Source: Salirhabdus sp. Marseille-P4669 (GTDB taxonomy: Bacteria; Bacillota; Bacilli; Bacillales; Alkalibacillaceae). From it: DNA of 64,000 nt. Below the pieces are notes generated by a model, which worked only from the letters and a program-made list of their open reading frames with translations, did not search any database and had not been told where the DNA came from. Below, in pieces: positions 17,925 through 26,999 of this stretch; position 1 is the stretch's first letter; every line of letters starts with the position of its first letter. The DNA lies in NCBI RefSeq assembly GCF_900240405.1, contig NZ_OEQK01000001.1, forward strand, positions 1 to 64,000, in the 5' to 3' direction. The position numbers and the translations under genes were made by a program.

Positions 17925-17997
17925 TGGCCCCGAGAGGATTCGAACCTCCGACGCATGGTTTAGGAAACCAACGCTCTATCCCCTGAGCTACGGGGCC
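17925..17997 (-). tRNA. tRNA-Arg (anticodon CCT)
   Basis: The 73-nt minus-strand sequence folds into a cloverleaf: acceptor GGCCCCG paired with CGGGGCC, D arm GCTC/GAGC, anticodon loop TTCCTAA reading CCT, and T arm with GGTTCGAATCC. It decodes AGG. The terminal CCA is not encoded, as the discriminator A is followed by TAA. One T-T mismatch closes the anticodon stem at the 27-43 position. It lies 57 nt downstream of proC on the same strand. Confidence 0.95.
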
Positions 17998-18054
17998 GCT
18001 TATTCAAACATTATTCATTATACAAAAAGATAAGGAAATTGAAAAGAGCACTGC

Positions 18055-18873
18055 TTATTCATATAACCTACCAAGCTCAATAGAACGCTCTCTTGCACTT
18101 TTGATGCATTCGATTAATGCCTCCTGATAATTATACTTTTGCAATGTTTCCAATCCTGCTTGTGTAGTGCCCCCTGGACTTGTAATTTTTTTGCGTAAAA
18201 CAGAGGGGTGATCCTTTGATGTTTTTAACATTTCTGCTGCTCCAACTAATGTTTGAACAATCAATTCTTTCGAAACAGTTGGATTTAAGCCTGCGTCCCT
18301 TGCTGCATGTTCCATCGCTTCTACCAGGTAGTAAATATATGCTGGACCACTTCCTGATAATCCTGTTACGGTGTGTAAATCTTCTTCCTCCACAATCGTG
18401 GTTGTTCCAATTGTCCGGAATAATGTTTTTACAACGTCCATATGTTGCTCCTTTGCATATTTCCCCGCTGCAATAGCAGTTGCTGAAAAGCCAATGGCGG
18501 CAGACGTGTTTGGAATAGCTCGCACAACTGGTACTGTTAAATCCAGTTCCCTTTCAATAAGGCTAGAGGAGATTCCAGCAAGTACTGATACCATTAACTG
18601 ATTAGCATTTACATATGGTTTAATCGAATGAAGGGCCTCAATGGCGTCCTTCGGTTTCATCGAAAGAATAATAACATCGGCATTTTCGATGACTTCCTGT
18701 TTATTATTTGTACAGTGCACTCCGAATCGATTACGTAAATTCTTTAACGTTTCCTGATTTTCTTTATTCGTAACATAAATTTGCTCTGGTTTGACATATT
18801 CTTTATGGACGATACCACCAATTATTGCCTCTGCCATAGACCCAGCACCAATAAAGGCTAATTTCACACTCAT
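18055..18873 (-). CDS. proC: Pyrroline-5-carboxylate reductase
   Basis: This enzyme makes proline from pyrroline-5-carboxylate using NAD(P)H, the last step of proline synthesis. The 272-residue protein has an N-terminal Rossmann fold with FIGAGSMAEAIIGG, the RAIPNTSAAIG motif, and the C-terminal signature TSPGGTTQAGLETLQ. A T-box riboswitch lies directly upstream, so expression should rise when charged tRNA-Pro falls. In a halotolerant lineage this could serve biosynthesis and osmotic adaptation, which is inference. GGAGGAAT precedes the ATG. Confidence 0.96.
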   Translation of the reverse strand: MSVKLAFIGAGSMAEAIIGGIVHKEYVKPEQIYVTNKENQETLKNLRNRFGVHCTNNKQEVIENADVIILSMKPKDAIEALHSIKPYVNANQLMVSVLAGISSSLIERELDLTVPVVRAIPNTSAAIGFSATAIAAGKYAKEQHMDVVKTLFRTIGTTTIVEEEDLHTVTGLSGSGPAYIYYLVEAMEHAARDAGLNPTVSKELIVQTLVGAAEMLKTSKDHPSVLRKKITSPGGTTQAGLETLQKYNYQEALIECIKSARERSIELGRLYE

Positions 18874-18900
18874 ACATTATTCCTCCTACCTTTATTTTCC

Positions 18901-19152
18901 CATAAAAAGACCCATTTCTGTCCTCTTATCAAGGACGGAAATGGGTTTTTCCGCGGTACCACCTTTATTGACACAAGAAACTTATGTCCTCTTCATTACT
19001 GATAACGTTTGTTAAACGATCAGGTTATTCGCCTGATAGCTCCCAGGTAGGTTTCCATAACCTCTTGATGATGGGATCTTTCAGCCGGTGAATCCCACTC
19101 TCTTTCATCCGATTTGTTACGTACTCGCCTGTTCTTCACTAATCACTATTTT
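18901..19152 (-). promoter_or_regulatory. T-box riboswitch controlling proC (tRNA-Pro)
   Basis: On the minus strand the leader contains the AG-box AGAGAG and GGCTGAAAG features of stem I, and a specifier loop GAAACCTACC whose CCT (19049-19051) followed by A reads as a proline codon. The T-box AAGGTGGTACCGCGG is at 18951-18965. A terminator with 13-bp stem CCCATTTC.GTCC/GGAC.GAAATGGG (18911-18945) followed by TCTTTTTA ends the leader. Uncharged tRNA-Pro should stabilise the antiterminator and allow proC transcription. The specifier call uses comparison with the serS leader in this window. Confidence 0.93.
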
Positions 19153-19158
19153 TTTAGT

Positions 19159-19187
19159 ATTATGCAAGTTAATTTTGAATATGTCAA
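19159..19187 (-). promoter_or_regulatory. Promoter of the proC T-box leader
   Basis: On the minus strand TTGACA (19182-19187) and CATAAT (19159-19164) are 17 nt apart, placing the transcript start near 19152 at the head of the T-box. Confidence 0.72.
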
Positions 19188-19381
19188 TTATTATTATCGG
19201 AAAATTTAAATTTATTTATATTGCTGTATTACACAATTTGACACCTTTTACATATTTCGAAACAAATTTGATTATGTTAAAATTAAACTTGTCTATTTTT
19301 CGCACAATTCGTCAATTTTTAATAGAAAAAGATATAGATATAGTATGGTACGTTTTTCTTAAAGGGGGAAAAGTAAAGCAA

Positions 19382-20026
19382 ATGGACAAAATTCCTTTTA
19401 TTGCGGTAGAGGGACCTATTGGTGTAGGAAAAACCTCTTTGTCTAAAAAAATTAATGAACATTTTAACTTTCATCTTTTGAAGGAAATTGTAGAAGAAAA
19501 CCCCTTCTTAGGTAAGTTTTATGATGACATTGATGAGTGGAGTTTTCAAACGGAAATGTTTTTCCTTTGCAATCGCTATAAGCAGCTTGAAGATATAAAT
19601 GAGAAATTTTTAAAAGTAGGAAAGCCTGTTGTTTCCGATTATCATATTTCCAAAAATATGATCTTTGCGAAGCGGACTTTAAAGGATTCCCAGTTTCAAA
19701 AATATAGCGAGATATTTGATATTCTAACTGCAGATATGCCAATGCCAAATGTGATGGTTTATTTGCATGCAAGCTTAGATACATTGTTAGAACGCATTGA
19801 AAAACGTGGACGTGAAATTGAACAAAACATTCAAGCATCCTACTTACAGCAATTATCCGATGATTATGAAGCGTTTATGAATGAATTTGAAGAGAAGTAT
19901 CCAAACATACCTCTAATTCGTTTAAACGGCGATGATCTTGACTTTGTTCAAAATGAAAATGATTTAACTAATATTTTAACTCTAATTGAAAAGTCATTAC
20001 GAGAGACGGAGGTATTTTCTTCATGA
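19382..20026 (+). CDS. dgk: Deoxyguanosine kinase
   Basis: This nucleoside kinase phosphorylates purine deoxynucleosides for salvage. The 214-residue protein begins MDKIPFIAVEGPIGVGKTSL with the P-loop at residues 10-18, then has the EIVEENPFLGKFYDD substrate-site block, the VSDYHISKN motif and the lid RIEKRGREIEQ. The ATG at 19382 is the family start. An in-frame extension to 19088 runs through the divergent T-box promoter region and is not credible. GGGGG lies 14 nt upstream, a rather long spacing. The stop overlaps the start of dck by 4 nt. Confidence 0.93.
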   Translation: MDKIPFIAVEGPIGVGKTSLSKKINEHFNFHLLKEIVEENPFLGKFYDDIDEWSFQTEMFFLCNRYKQLEDINEKFLKVGKPVVSDYHISKNMIFAKRTLKDSQFQKYSEIFDILTADMPMPNVMVYLHASLDTLLERIEKRGREIEQNIQASYLQQLSDDYEAFMNEFEEKYPNIPLIRLNGDDLDFVQNENDLTNILTLIEKSLRETEVFSS

Positions 20027-20694
20027 GAAATAAATATGGTATTCCAAACGATGCAGTAATTACAATTGCTGGAACAGTTGGTGTTGGTAAATCGACAATG
20101 ACTAAGTCGTTGGCCAATGCTTTAAATTTTAAAACATCCTTTGAAAAGGTAGATACAAATCCGTACTTAGATAAATTTTATAAGGATTTTGAGCGCTGGA
20201 GCTTTCATTTACAAGTATACTTTTTAGGGGAACGCTTCAAAGAACAAAAGCAAATTTTTGAATATGGTGGAGGATTTGTTCAAGATCGTTCCATTTATGA
20301 AGATACAGGTATTTTTGCAAAAATGCATTATGAAAAAGGAACAATGTCTAAAACAGATTATGAAACATACACAAATCTCTTCGAAGCAATGGTGATGACA
20401 CCATACTTCCCACATCCAGACCTATTAATTTATTTGGAAGGATCTTTCGAGGACATTTTAGACCGTATCCGTCTACGAGGGCGTCCAATGGAGCAGGAAA
20501 CACCAGTAGAGTATTGGAAGGAAATGTACGACCGTTATCAAAATTGGATTAACAACTTCAATGCATGTCCTGTAATGCGCATTAATATTGCGGATTATGA
20601 TATTGTCAACGACAATACATCCATTGAGCCAATTCTAGAGCGTGTTAGTCATTTTATTAGCCAAACAAGAAAGTTAACAACTTCACATATGTAA
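20023..20694 (+). CDS. dck: Deoxyadenosine/deoxycytidine kinase
   Basis: This second deoxynucleoside kinase is paired with dgk. The 223-residue protein has the P-loop AGTVGVGKSTMTK at residues 17-29, EKVDTNPYLDKFYKDFERWSFHLQ, the VQDRSIYEDTGIFA catalytic region and the lid RIRLRGRPMEQ. It starts within the ATGA overlap with dgk, so translation is coupled. Both kinases feed the dNTP pool. In B. subtilis the order is serS, dck, dgk on one strand; here the pair is on the strand opposite serS with dgk first. Confidence 0.93.
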   Translation: MRNKYGIPNDAVITIAGTVGVGKSTMTKSLANALNFKTSFEKVDTNPYLDKFYKDFERWSFHLQVYFLGERFKEQKQIFEYGGGFVQDRSIYEDTGIFAKMHYEKGTMSKTDYETYTNLFEAMVMTPYFPHPDLLIYLEGSFEDILDRIRLRGRPMEQETPVEYWKEMYDRYQNWINNFNACPVMRINIADYDIVNDNTSIEPILERVSHFISQTRKLTTSHM

Positions 20695-20716
20695 AGAGCT
20701 TTTTAGTCAAAGAAAT

Positions 20717-20775
20717 AATCCGAACTAATATACGAACCCTTTCTTAGGTATACGTATTCGTTCGGATTTTTTTGT
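20717..20775 (+). terminator. Terminator after dgk-dck
   Basis: AATCCGAAC (20717-20725) and GTTCGGATT (20760-20768) form the outer stem, and an inner ATACG/CGTAT stem stacks on it. A run of seven T follows on the plus strand. Confidence 0.8.
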
Positions 20776-20858
20776 TTCTTGTAAATAAATTGGATACGGG
20801 ACTGCATAAATACTCTCCGTCTACATCCTTATCAAGCATGAAGCCTATATAAAAAAAT

Positions 20859-20890
20859 AAAGATCGTTACTCGTAGCAGTAACGATCTTT
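20859..20890 (-). terminator. Terminator after tRNA-Ser
   Basis: AAAGATCGTTACT and AGTAACGATCTTT form a perfect 13-bp stem with a 6-nt loop. T-rich sequence follows on both strands (TTTATTTTTTT on the minus strand), so it ends the tRNA-Ser transcript and backs up the dck terminator. Confidence 0.88.
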
Positions 20891-20927
20891 TTATTCCGTT
20901 ATATCTCCAATATTATACGCATATATA

Positions 20928-21020
20928 TGGCGGAGGAAGAGGGATTCGAACCCCCGCGGGCTTTGACACCCCTGTCGGTTTTCAAGACCGATCCCTTCAG
21001 CCAGACTTGGGTATTCCTCC
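20928..21020 (-). tRNA. tRNA-Ser (anticodon TGA)
   Basis: The minus strand reads GGAGGAATACCCAAGTCTGG at the 5' end. An anticodon stem CGGT follows, with loop CTTGAAA (anticodon TGA, decoding UCA-type codons), then the long variable arm typical of class II tRNAs, GGTTCGAATCC, and an encoded CCA at 20928-20930. Total length is 93 nt. It stands between serS and dgk-dck, as the trnSL-Ser gene does in B. subtilis. Confidence 0.97.
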
Positions 21021-21129
21021 AATTGACACTTAAATAATATAGCACATTCCAAATGCTTGTGCAACCTAATTGATTTATGTTTTTATTTTCTTACTTTTTA
21101 ATCATTTTATATCTATAGAATAGGGATAT

Positions 21130-21163
21130 TAGGCACTTGCATCCCTAATTCAACAAGTGCCTA
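21130..21163 (-). terminator. Hairpin after serS
   Basis: TAGGCACTTG and CAAGTGCCTA form a perfect 10-bp stem with a 14-nt loop, 13 nt beyond the serS stop. There is no T-run on the minus strand, so it may be an mRNA-stabilising or processing hairpin between serS and tRNA-Ser rather than a true terminator. Confidence 0.55.
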
Positions 21164-21175
21164 TACTCTTCTTTA

Positions 21176-22459
21176 TTACTTCGGCCCAATTACTTCCTTG
21201 TTCCCCATATACGGACGCAACACCTTTGGAATCACTACTGTTCCATCCTCCTGCTGGTAATTTTCTAAAATAGCAGCAACGGTACGTCCAATTGCAAGTC
21301 CAGAGCCATTTAATGTGTGTACATATTCTGGTTTTGCATTTGGTTCACGACGGAAGCGGATTTTTGCACGTCTTGCTTGGAAGTCTTCAAAGTTAGAGCA
21401 AGAAGAAATCTCACGATAATTATCAGAGCTTGGTAACCAAACCTCTAGATCATATTTTTTAGCGGCAGTGAAGCCTAAATCACCAGTACAAATACTCACA
21501 ACACGATATGGTAATTCAAGTAGCTGTAATACCTTTTCGGCATGTCCGGTTAATTGCTCTAAAACATCATAGGATTCTTCTGGCCTTACTAATTGTACAA
21601 GCTCAATTTTATGGAATTGATGCTGACGGACTAAACCTCTTGTATCACGACCTGCACTACCCGCTTCAGATCGGAAGTTAGCACTAAAGGCTGCAAATTT
21701 TACTGGTAGCTCTTCAGTAGATAAAATTTCTCCACGATGGTAATTCGTAATTGGTACTTCTGCTGTTGGAATTAAGTAATAATTGCTCCACTCATCAATT
21801 TTAAATAAATCTTCTTCAAATTTAGGTAATTGACCAGTTCCGATTAAGCTATCGCGATTTACAATATATGGTGGGATTGCTTCTTGGTATCCATGTTCAT
21901 CAGAGTGCAAGTCCATCATAAAGTTCATTAGAGCCCGCTCTAATCGAGCACCTAAGCCTTTATAAAAGACGAAACGACTACCAGTAACTTTCCCTGCCCG
22001 TTCAAAGTCTAGCAATTCTAAATCTGCTGCGATATCCCAATGGGCCTTAGCATCAAAGCCAAACTCTCGAACCTCTCCCCACTTACGAATTTCCTTATTA
22101 TCATCCTCACTTTCTCCAACTGGAACACTTTCATGTGGGATGTTCGGGATTGAAAGAAGTAAGGTATCAAGGTTTTCTTCAATATTCTTTAATTCATTAT
22201 CCAACGTTTTGATTTTATCGCCAACGTCACGCATTTCTTTAATTAATTCATCTGCATCCTTTTTCTCTTTCTTTAACACAGAGATTTGTTTGGAAACTTC
22301 ATTTCGCTTTGCTTTTAATTCTTCACTCTCTGTAATCAGCTCACGACGCCTTTTATCCCACTCTCCAAACTTATCAAGGTCTGTTAAATCCTCTCCACGA
22401 TGTTGTAGCTTTTGTTTTACTTCTTCATAATTTTCACGTAAAAACTTCATGTCTAGCAT
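21176..22459 (-). CDS. serS: Seryl-tRNA synthetase
   Basis: This class II synthetase charges tRNA-Ser. The 427-residue protein has an N-terminal coiled-coil arm (about residues 30-105, with many K/E heptads) that grips the long variable arm of tRNA-Ser. The class II catalytic core follows, with [36 protein letters not shown] (motif 2) and the C-terminal [19 protein letters not shown] (motif 3). AAGGAGG precedes the ATG. A T-box leader upstream senses tRNA-Ser charging. Confidence 0.98.
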   Translation of the reverse strand: MLDMKFLRENYEEVKQKLQHRGEDLTDLDKFGEWDKRRRELITESEELKAKRNEVSKQISVLKKEKKDADELIKEMRDVGDKIKTLDNELKNIEENLDTLLLSIPNIPHESVPVGESEDDNKEIRKWGEVREFGFDAKAHWDIAADLELLDFERAGKVTGSRFVFYKGLGARLERALMNFMMDLHSDEHGYQEAIPPYIVNRDSLIGTGQLPKFEEDLFKIDEWSNYYLIPTAEVPITNYHRGEILSTEELPVKFAAFSANFRSEAGSAGRDTRGLVRQHQFHKIELVQLVRPEESYDVLEQLTGHAEKVLQLLELPYRVVSICTGDLGFTAAKKYDLEVWLPSSDNYREISSCSNFEDFQARRAKIRFRREPNAKPEYVHTLNGSGLAIGRTVAAILENYQQEDGTVVIPKVLRPYMGNKEVIGPK

Positions 22460-22513
22460 GATGAATTCCTCCTTAGTCCGTCTTTTTCTTCAGTAATTGA
22501 AAAATTAAAACAT

Positions 22514-22771
22514 ACAAAAAAGCCCCCATCCCTAATAAAAAGGGACGAGAGCTATATAATTTCCCGCGATACCACCCTAATTGTAGATCAAAACAATCTA
22601 CCAGCTTGGTTACATGTAACGGTGCTTAACCGGAAATTGCCTACTATGACTTCAGCAACTCAGCTCAAGGATGGATTCACAATTCTCTTTCATCGGTTTG
22701 CACCAACCACCGACTCTCTATCGAAAGAAAAACTGTTACTAGTTCCTCTCATTGCTTTCATTCTTTAATTG
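22514..22771 (-). promoter_or_regulatory. T-box riboswitch controlling serS (tRNA-Ser)
   Basis: On the minus strand this leader has the AGAGAG box, a specifier loop GAATCCATCC with serine codon TCC at 22673-22675, and the T-box AGGGTGGTATCGCGG around 22564-22578. A terminator hairpin AGCTCTCGTCCCT/AGGGATGGGGGCT (22521-22553), followed by TTTTTTG, completes it. Together these are diagnostic of a T-box that reads uncharged tRNA-Ser. The antiterminator would use the T-box bulge. Confidence 0.95.
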
Positions 22772-22777
22772 TTTATT

Positions 22778-22806
22778 AATATACCCTTTTTTTCAAAAGG
22801 ATGCAA
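22778..22806 (-). promoter_or_regulatory. Promoter of the serS T-box leader
   Basis: On the minus strand TTGCAT (22801-22806) and TATATT (22778-22783) are 17 nt apart. The -35 box lies inside the end of pdxT, so serS has its own promoter despite being close to the pdx genes. Confidence 0.68.
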
Positions 22807-23383
22807 GTTCTTTCGAAGCTTCTTTTACCATATTTACAAAATATTGGGCTAGTCGGTTATCACTTGTTAATTCAGGGTGAAAAGCACATGCTAAGTATTG
22901 ACCTTGTCTTGCTGCAACAATTTTTTCGTTATAAGTAGCTAACACCTCTACATCGGGTGCAACCTCCAATATATATGGTGCCCGAATAAAGACTGCATTA
23001 AAATCCTCTGCTACGCCTTTTATTGGTAAAGCTGCTTCAAAGCTTTCCTTTTGACGCCCAAACGCATTTCGTTCTGCCTTTATATCCATTAGCTCTAGGT
23101 GAGCATGCTCTTGACCATTAATTTCTTTTGCTAACAATATTAATCCTGCACAAGTACCGAATATCGGTTTACCTGCATCGCCAAACGCTCTTAATGCATC
23201 TAAAAAGTCATAGCGGTCGATTAAACGTCGCATTGTTGTACTTTCCCCACCAGGGAGAATAAGACCATCTATATCATCTAATTGCTCTTTTCGTTTTACA
23301 ATAACCGTTTCCACGCCACAGGATTCGATGGAACGGACATGTTCTCGAATAGCTCCTTGTAAGCCTAATACGCCTATTTTCAT
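22793..23383 (-). CDS. pdxT: Pyridoxal 5'-phosphate synthase glutaminase subunit PdxT
   Basis: PdxT releases ammonia from glutamine for PdxS, giving direct synthesis of pyridoxal phosphate. The 196-residue protein begins [15 protein letters not shown] and has the class I glutaminase features: [14 protein letters not shown], the nucleophile cysteine in [11 protein letters not shown], and the His-Glu pair in [10 protein letters not shown]. The ATG at 23383 is chosen because AGGAGG is 9 nt upstream and the length equals the B. subtilis protein; the in-frame GTG three codons earlier overlaps that site. It follows pdxS by 61 nt. Confidence 0.97.
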   Translation of the reverse strand: MKIGVLGLQGAIREHVRSIESCGVETVIVKRKEQLDDIDGLILPGGESTTMRRLIDRYDFLDALRAFGDAGKPIFGTCAGLILLAKEINGQEHAHLELMDIKAERNAFGRQKESFEAALPIKGVAEDFNAVFIRAPYILEVAPDVEVLATYNEKIVAARQGQYLACAFHPELTSDNRLAQYFVNMVKEASKELASF

Positions 23384-23444
23384 CTTGTTCACCTCCTAAA
23401 TTCGACAGGTGCCTGGCACTCCAACCAAACTGCACGCTCTCTTT

Positions 23445-24329
23445 TTATTTACTGCGATCCTGCATTCGTTCATTAGGAGATAGAGTGGACATTTCAATTC
23501 CCTTCATAGGTGTGCCCAATCCTTTTGATAGTTCACCAATTAATGTGTAGTCTTGATAATGTGTCGTTGCTTCCACAATAGAACGAGCGAACTTTTCAGG
23601 GTTTTCCGATTTAAATATACCAGAGCCAACGAATACACCGTCTGCTCCCAATTCCATCATTAACGCAGCATCTGCTGGAGTTGCAATTCCACCTGCAGCA
23701 AAGTTTACAACAGGAAGACGTCCTTCCTCCTTAATTTGCGCAAGCAATTCATAAGGTGCTCCAATTTCTTTTGCATATACCATTAATTCATCATAGGACA
23801 AGCTTGAAACTTCACGAATTTGAGCTTGTACTTGTCGCATATGACGAACCGCTTCCACAATGTTTCCAGTACCAGGCTCACCTTTTGTACGAAGCATCGA
23901 TGCACCTTCACCTATACGACGAACCGCTTCCCCTAAATCACGGCATCCACAAACAAATGGAACAGTGAAATCACGCTTATTCATATGAAAACGATCATCA
24001 GCAGGAGTTAGTACTTCACTTTCGTCTATATAATCTACACCCATTGCCTCCAGTACTCTAGCTTCGACAATGTGGCCAATACGAGCCTTTGCCATTACTG
24101 GAATAGAGACGGCATTCATAACTTCCTCAACAATCGTTGGATCAGCCATACGAGCTACTCCACCAGCAGCACGAATATCAGAAGGGACTCTCTCAAGTGC
24201 CATTACTGCTACAGCGCCTGCTTGTTCTGCAATTTTGGCTTGTTCTGCATTAACAACGTCCATAATAACGCCGCCTTTCTGCATTTCAGCCATACCTCTT
24301 TTTACTACATCTGTACCAATTTTCTCCAC
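23445..24329 (-). CDS. pdxS: Pyridoxal 5'-phosphate synthase subunit PdxS
   Basis: PdxS condenses ribose 5-phosphate, glyceraldehyde 3-phosphate and ammonia into pyridoxal phosphate, forming a 12-subunit ring decorated with PdxT. The 294-residue TIM-barrel protein is highly conserved: [16 protein letters not shown], the Schiff-base lysine in [25 protein letters not shown], and [32 protein letters not shown]. The start is GTG with GGGGGG 7 nt upstream. It is the first gene of the pdxST unit. Confidence 0.98.
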   Translation of the reverse strand: MEKIGTDVVKRGMAEMQKGGVIMDVVNAEQAKIAEQAGAVAVMALERVPSDIRAAGGVARMADPTIVEEVMNAVSIPVMAKARIGHIVEARVLEAMGVDYIDESEVLTPADDRFHMNKRDFTVPFVCGCRDLGEAVRRIGEGASMLRTKGEPGTGNIVEAVRHMRQVQAQIREVSSLSYDELMVYAKEIGAPYELLAQIKEEGRLPVVNFAAGGIATPADAALMMELGADGVFVGSGIFKSENPEKFARSIVEATTHYQDYTLIGELSKGLGTPMKGIEMSTLSPNERMQDRSK

Positions 24330-24392
24330 TGTAATTCCCCCCTAGTGTTTGAAGTGTAAGCCCCGAATGGAGCTAAACCATCTTCTTTATAA

Positions 24393-24430
24393 AAAATAGC
24401 AATATAGAATCATACCTATATTGCTATTTT
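24393..24430 (-). terminator. Terminator after dacA
   Basis: AAAATAGCAATATAG and CTATATTGCTATTTT form a 15-bp stem with an 8-nt loop, and the minus strand continues in T's (TTTTTTATAAAG). It separates dacA from pdxS. Confidence 0.85.
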
Positions 24431-24469
24431 ACCTCAATTTTTTCTAAATTCCTACCATTCCAATTGGCT

Positions 24470-25810
24470 TTAGAATAATCCTTTAAACCAACCAACAACG
24501 GAAGTAAATAAGTCTACAAAGAAATCGCCAATCGCTCTAAAGATTAATGTAAACCAATTTGCTTTTTCTACATCATCTTGAACGACTAGCTCAACTGATG
24601 CTTGGTCTGCAAATTGCTCATCAATATAGCCATATTGATCACCGCTATATTCATATGTTAACGTACCTACTACGTCTCCTTTTTTCAATGGTGCTGTTAG
24701 TTCCCCATCTTTATTTAATAGTGAATCATCAATTTTGTAAGAAGGGGTAAATGTAATTTCTTCACCTTTAGGTACAACAGAAGTAATAGCCTCATTTGTT
24801 GCTACAGCTACTTCTTTTTCTTTCCCTTTATTTACTGGAATAGTTTTTAAGTCTTCTACTTGATATCCAGCAGGGAAGATTTCTTTTTGTTCGAATTGAT
24901 TAAATCCATATTCGAGAAGCTTTCTCGTTTCCTCAAAACGAGCATCTTCACTATCTGTTTTCATAACAACAGAAATAAGTCTACGTCCGTTTTGCTCTGC
25001 TGTTCCAGTAAAACAGTAACCAGCCATATCTGTATAACCTGTCTTAAGTCCGTCCATTCCCTCAAAGCCATGTCTTTCATATCCAGGTAACATTTCATTC
25101 CAGTTATCGGAGGTTTGCCCTTCCATTTCATAAGACTCCAAGCTGGAATATTCTAGTGCAAGCGGAGATCCGTCCTCTGTACTAAAATCATTAATTAAAT
25201 GAAAGGCAAGCAATGCAGCTGATTTAGCGGATAAATAATTATCGGCATCAGCACTGGTGCTTGGTGGATGATTCCCACCTAAATCACTATTTGCAAGTCC
25301 AGTAGAGTTTACAAACTGTGCATCAGGTAACCCTAATTCCTGTGCTTTTTCATTCATCATCTTAACAAAGTTATCTTCACTACCTGCAACTAACTCAGCA
25401 AGTGCTACAGAAGTTGCATTATCAGAATTAACAGCCATAGCTGAATATAATTGTTCTACTGTATAATCTCGGTCTTGTCTTAAAAAATAACCAGAGAATC
25501 CAGAATTAGCTGATAAAGAATAAGCATAATCACTTAGACGTGTTGTATCTGTCCAAGAAATAACACCCTCTTCAATTGCCTCTAGAACCAAGTATTCTGT
25601 CATCATTTTCGTCATACTGGCTGGAGGTAAAGCTAAGTCCGCTTCTTTTTCATATAAAATTTTCCCTGTATTGGCATCAACTAAGATAGCTGATTTCGCC
25701 TCTATTTGTACTTCAGCTGCACTTATTGTAATGGGACTTGGGATCATAGACATAAATGTTATGAAAAATGCAGCTAATGCAATAAACATCGTTTGTATCG
25801 ACTTTTTCAT
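24470..25810 (-). CDS. dacA: D-alanyl-D-alanine carboxypeptidase (PBP5)
   Basis: This low-molecular-weight penicillin-binding protein trims pentapeptide side chains of peptidoglycan. The 446-residue protein has a signal peptide ending at ISAA (about residue 32), the active-site SxxK at Ser65-Lys68 (PPASMTKMM), the SxN motif in AVNSDNATS, the KTG motif in GLKTGYTD, then a beta-rich C-terminal domain and an amphipathic helix (NWFTLIFRAIGDFFVDLFTS) for membrane attachment. The ATG at 25810 follows GGAGG by 11 nt and gives a normal signal peptide; a longer frame to 25876 adds unrelated residues. Confidence 0.95.
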   Translation of the reverse strand: MKKSIQTMFIALAAFFITFMSMIPSPITISAAEVQIEAKSAILVDANTGKILYEKEADLALPPASMTKMMTEYLVLEAIEEGVISWTDTTRLSDYAYSLSANSGFSGYFLRQDRDYTVEQLYSAMAVNSDNATSVALAELVAGSEDNFVKMMNEKAQELGLPDAQFVNSTGLANSDLGGNHPPSTSADADNYLSAKSAALLAFHLINDFSTEDGSPLALEYSSLESYEMEGQTSDNWNEMLPGYERHGFEGMDGLKTGYTDMAGYCFTGTAEQNGRRLISVVMKTDSEDARFEETRKLLEYGFNQFEQKEIFPAGYQVEDLKTIPVNKGKEKEVAVATNEAITSVVPKGEEITFTPSYKIDDSLLNKDGELTAPLKKGDVVGTLTYEYSGDQYGYIDEQFADQASVELVVQDDVEKANWFTLIFRAIGDFFVDLFTSVVGWFKGLF

Positions 25811-26021
25811 TCTTTTTAGAACCTCCAACAAGTTTTGTGTTTTTTTGTTTTGTTTTTTACCTTGCAATTTTATCACAGGTCTATTAAAAAAAATAGGCGA
25901 ATTCTACCTCGTTTTAGTACTAGCATTTGTTTCGTTTCCCATGTTTATTTATCGATTGATTAAGCCTTATTCGGGAATACTATAAAAGTACGACCTGATT
26001 TTACTATTTAAGGGGATTTCT

Positions 26022-26993
26022 ATGAATCATAATAATATAGCCACGTTCTTTGACCAACTAAAGTCTATCCCTTTTGTGCAAAACTATTTATTGAACTGCT
26101 ATCAACAGCAAAAAATAACGGACTATGACCGCTTAAGCTATCAAAATGCAGAGCAATTTATATATTATATCGAACATGCAGAGGTATATTTTGAACAATC
26201 CAAACTAGCACCGATTAGTATTAAGCCTGTTTTATTGTTTTATGGCATGAACCAGTTAATTAAAGCATGCTTGCTAACGAAAAGACCACATTATCCAGAA
26301 AATACAAAGCTTTTGGCGCATGGGGTGTCCACAAGAAAACGTAAAAAACAATCCTATCGTTTTTTACAGGATGAAATTAAAATACAGCAATATGGACTTT
26401 TTCCTTATTTTTCAAACCATTTATTTCATATCGGCCAATTTCCTACCGATAAATTTTCAATGGACTCTCTTCTCATTCGAATACCAGAATTGAGACAGCT
26501 ATTTTCCTTTCAAAATAGAAACGTTCAAATAGAGGTCGGTTCCGATGTCGACGTAAAAATGAGAGTACCGTTACAACTCTTAATAAAATGGCATATGACG
26601 GAAGGACGCTTTATCGAAAAGCTTAAGCAATCCGTTCCTGCTATTAAAACAACCTATACAAAAGAGCCCTATTTAGTTATTGAATTGGAGCAGCCTCTGA
26701 AACCGTTTGAAAGTAACCTAATTACAAGCCATTCACATAACAATCAGTATTATTTATGCACATATAAACAAGCATTTTTCCCCTTACACGAAGCTATGAT
26801 TCATTATTTAATTCTCTATAACTTAAGTATGATCTGCCGGTATGAAACAGAATGGTGGGGGGATTTATTGCACACGTATGCAAGTGATGATTATGCATAT
26901 ATTGTACAATTTTTAAAAATAGCAGAATATAAAACACCAATGCTACTTGGAAGCTATTTAATCAAGCAATGGGAAGCAAACAAGGATGGTTGA
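26022..26993 (+). CDS. yaaC: YaaC family protein
   Basis: This 323-residue soluble protein corresponds in position and length to B. subtilis YaaC (about 315 residues), with blocks such as RLSYQNAEQFIYYIEHAEVYFEQ, SIKPVLLFYGMNQLIKACLLTKRP and a C-terminal SMICRYETEWWGDLL. The family has no established function. It is divergent from dacA and ends 6 nt from the convergent HD-GYP-like gene. In B. subtilis guaB lies between yaaC and dacA; it is not here. AGGGGA precedes the ATG. Confidence 0.82.
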   Translation: MNHNNIATFFDQLKSIPFVQNYLLNCYQQQKITDYDRLSYQNAEQFIYYIEHAEVYFEQSKLAPISIKPVLLFYGMNQLIKACLLTKRPHYPENTKLLAHGVSTRKRKKQSYRFLQDEIKIQQYGLFPYFSNHLFHIGQFPTDKFSMDSLLIRIPELRQLFSFQNRNVQIEVGSDVDVKMRVPLQLLIKWHMTEGRFIEKLKQSVPAIKTTYTKEPYLVIELEQPLKPFESNLITSHSHNNQYYLCTYKQAFFPLHEAMIHYLILYNLSMICRYETEWWGDLLHTYASDDYAYIVQFLKIAEYKTPMLLGSYLIKQWEANKDG

Positions 26994-26999
26994 CATTAA

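Noticed and set aside
19088-19381. N-terminal extension of dgk by 98 codons
   Set aside because: The extension crosses the divergent proC T-box promoter. The translation is not conserved and the family begins at the ATG at 19382.
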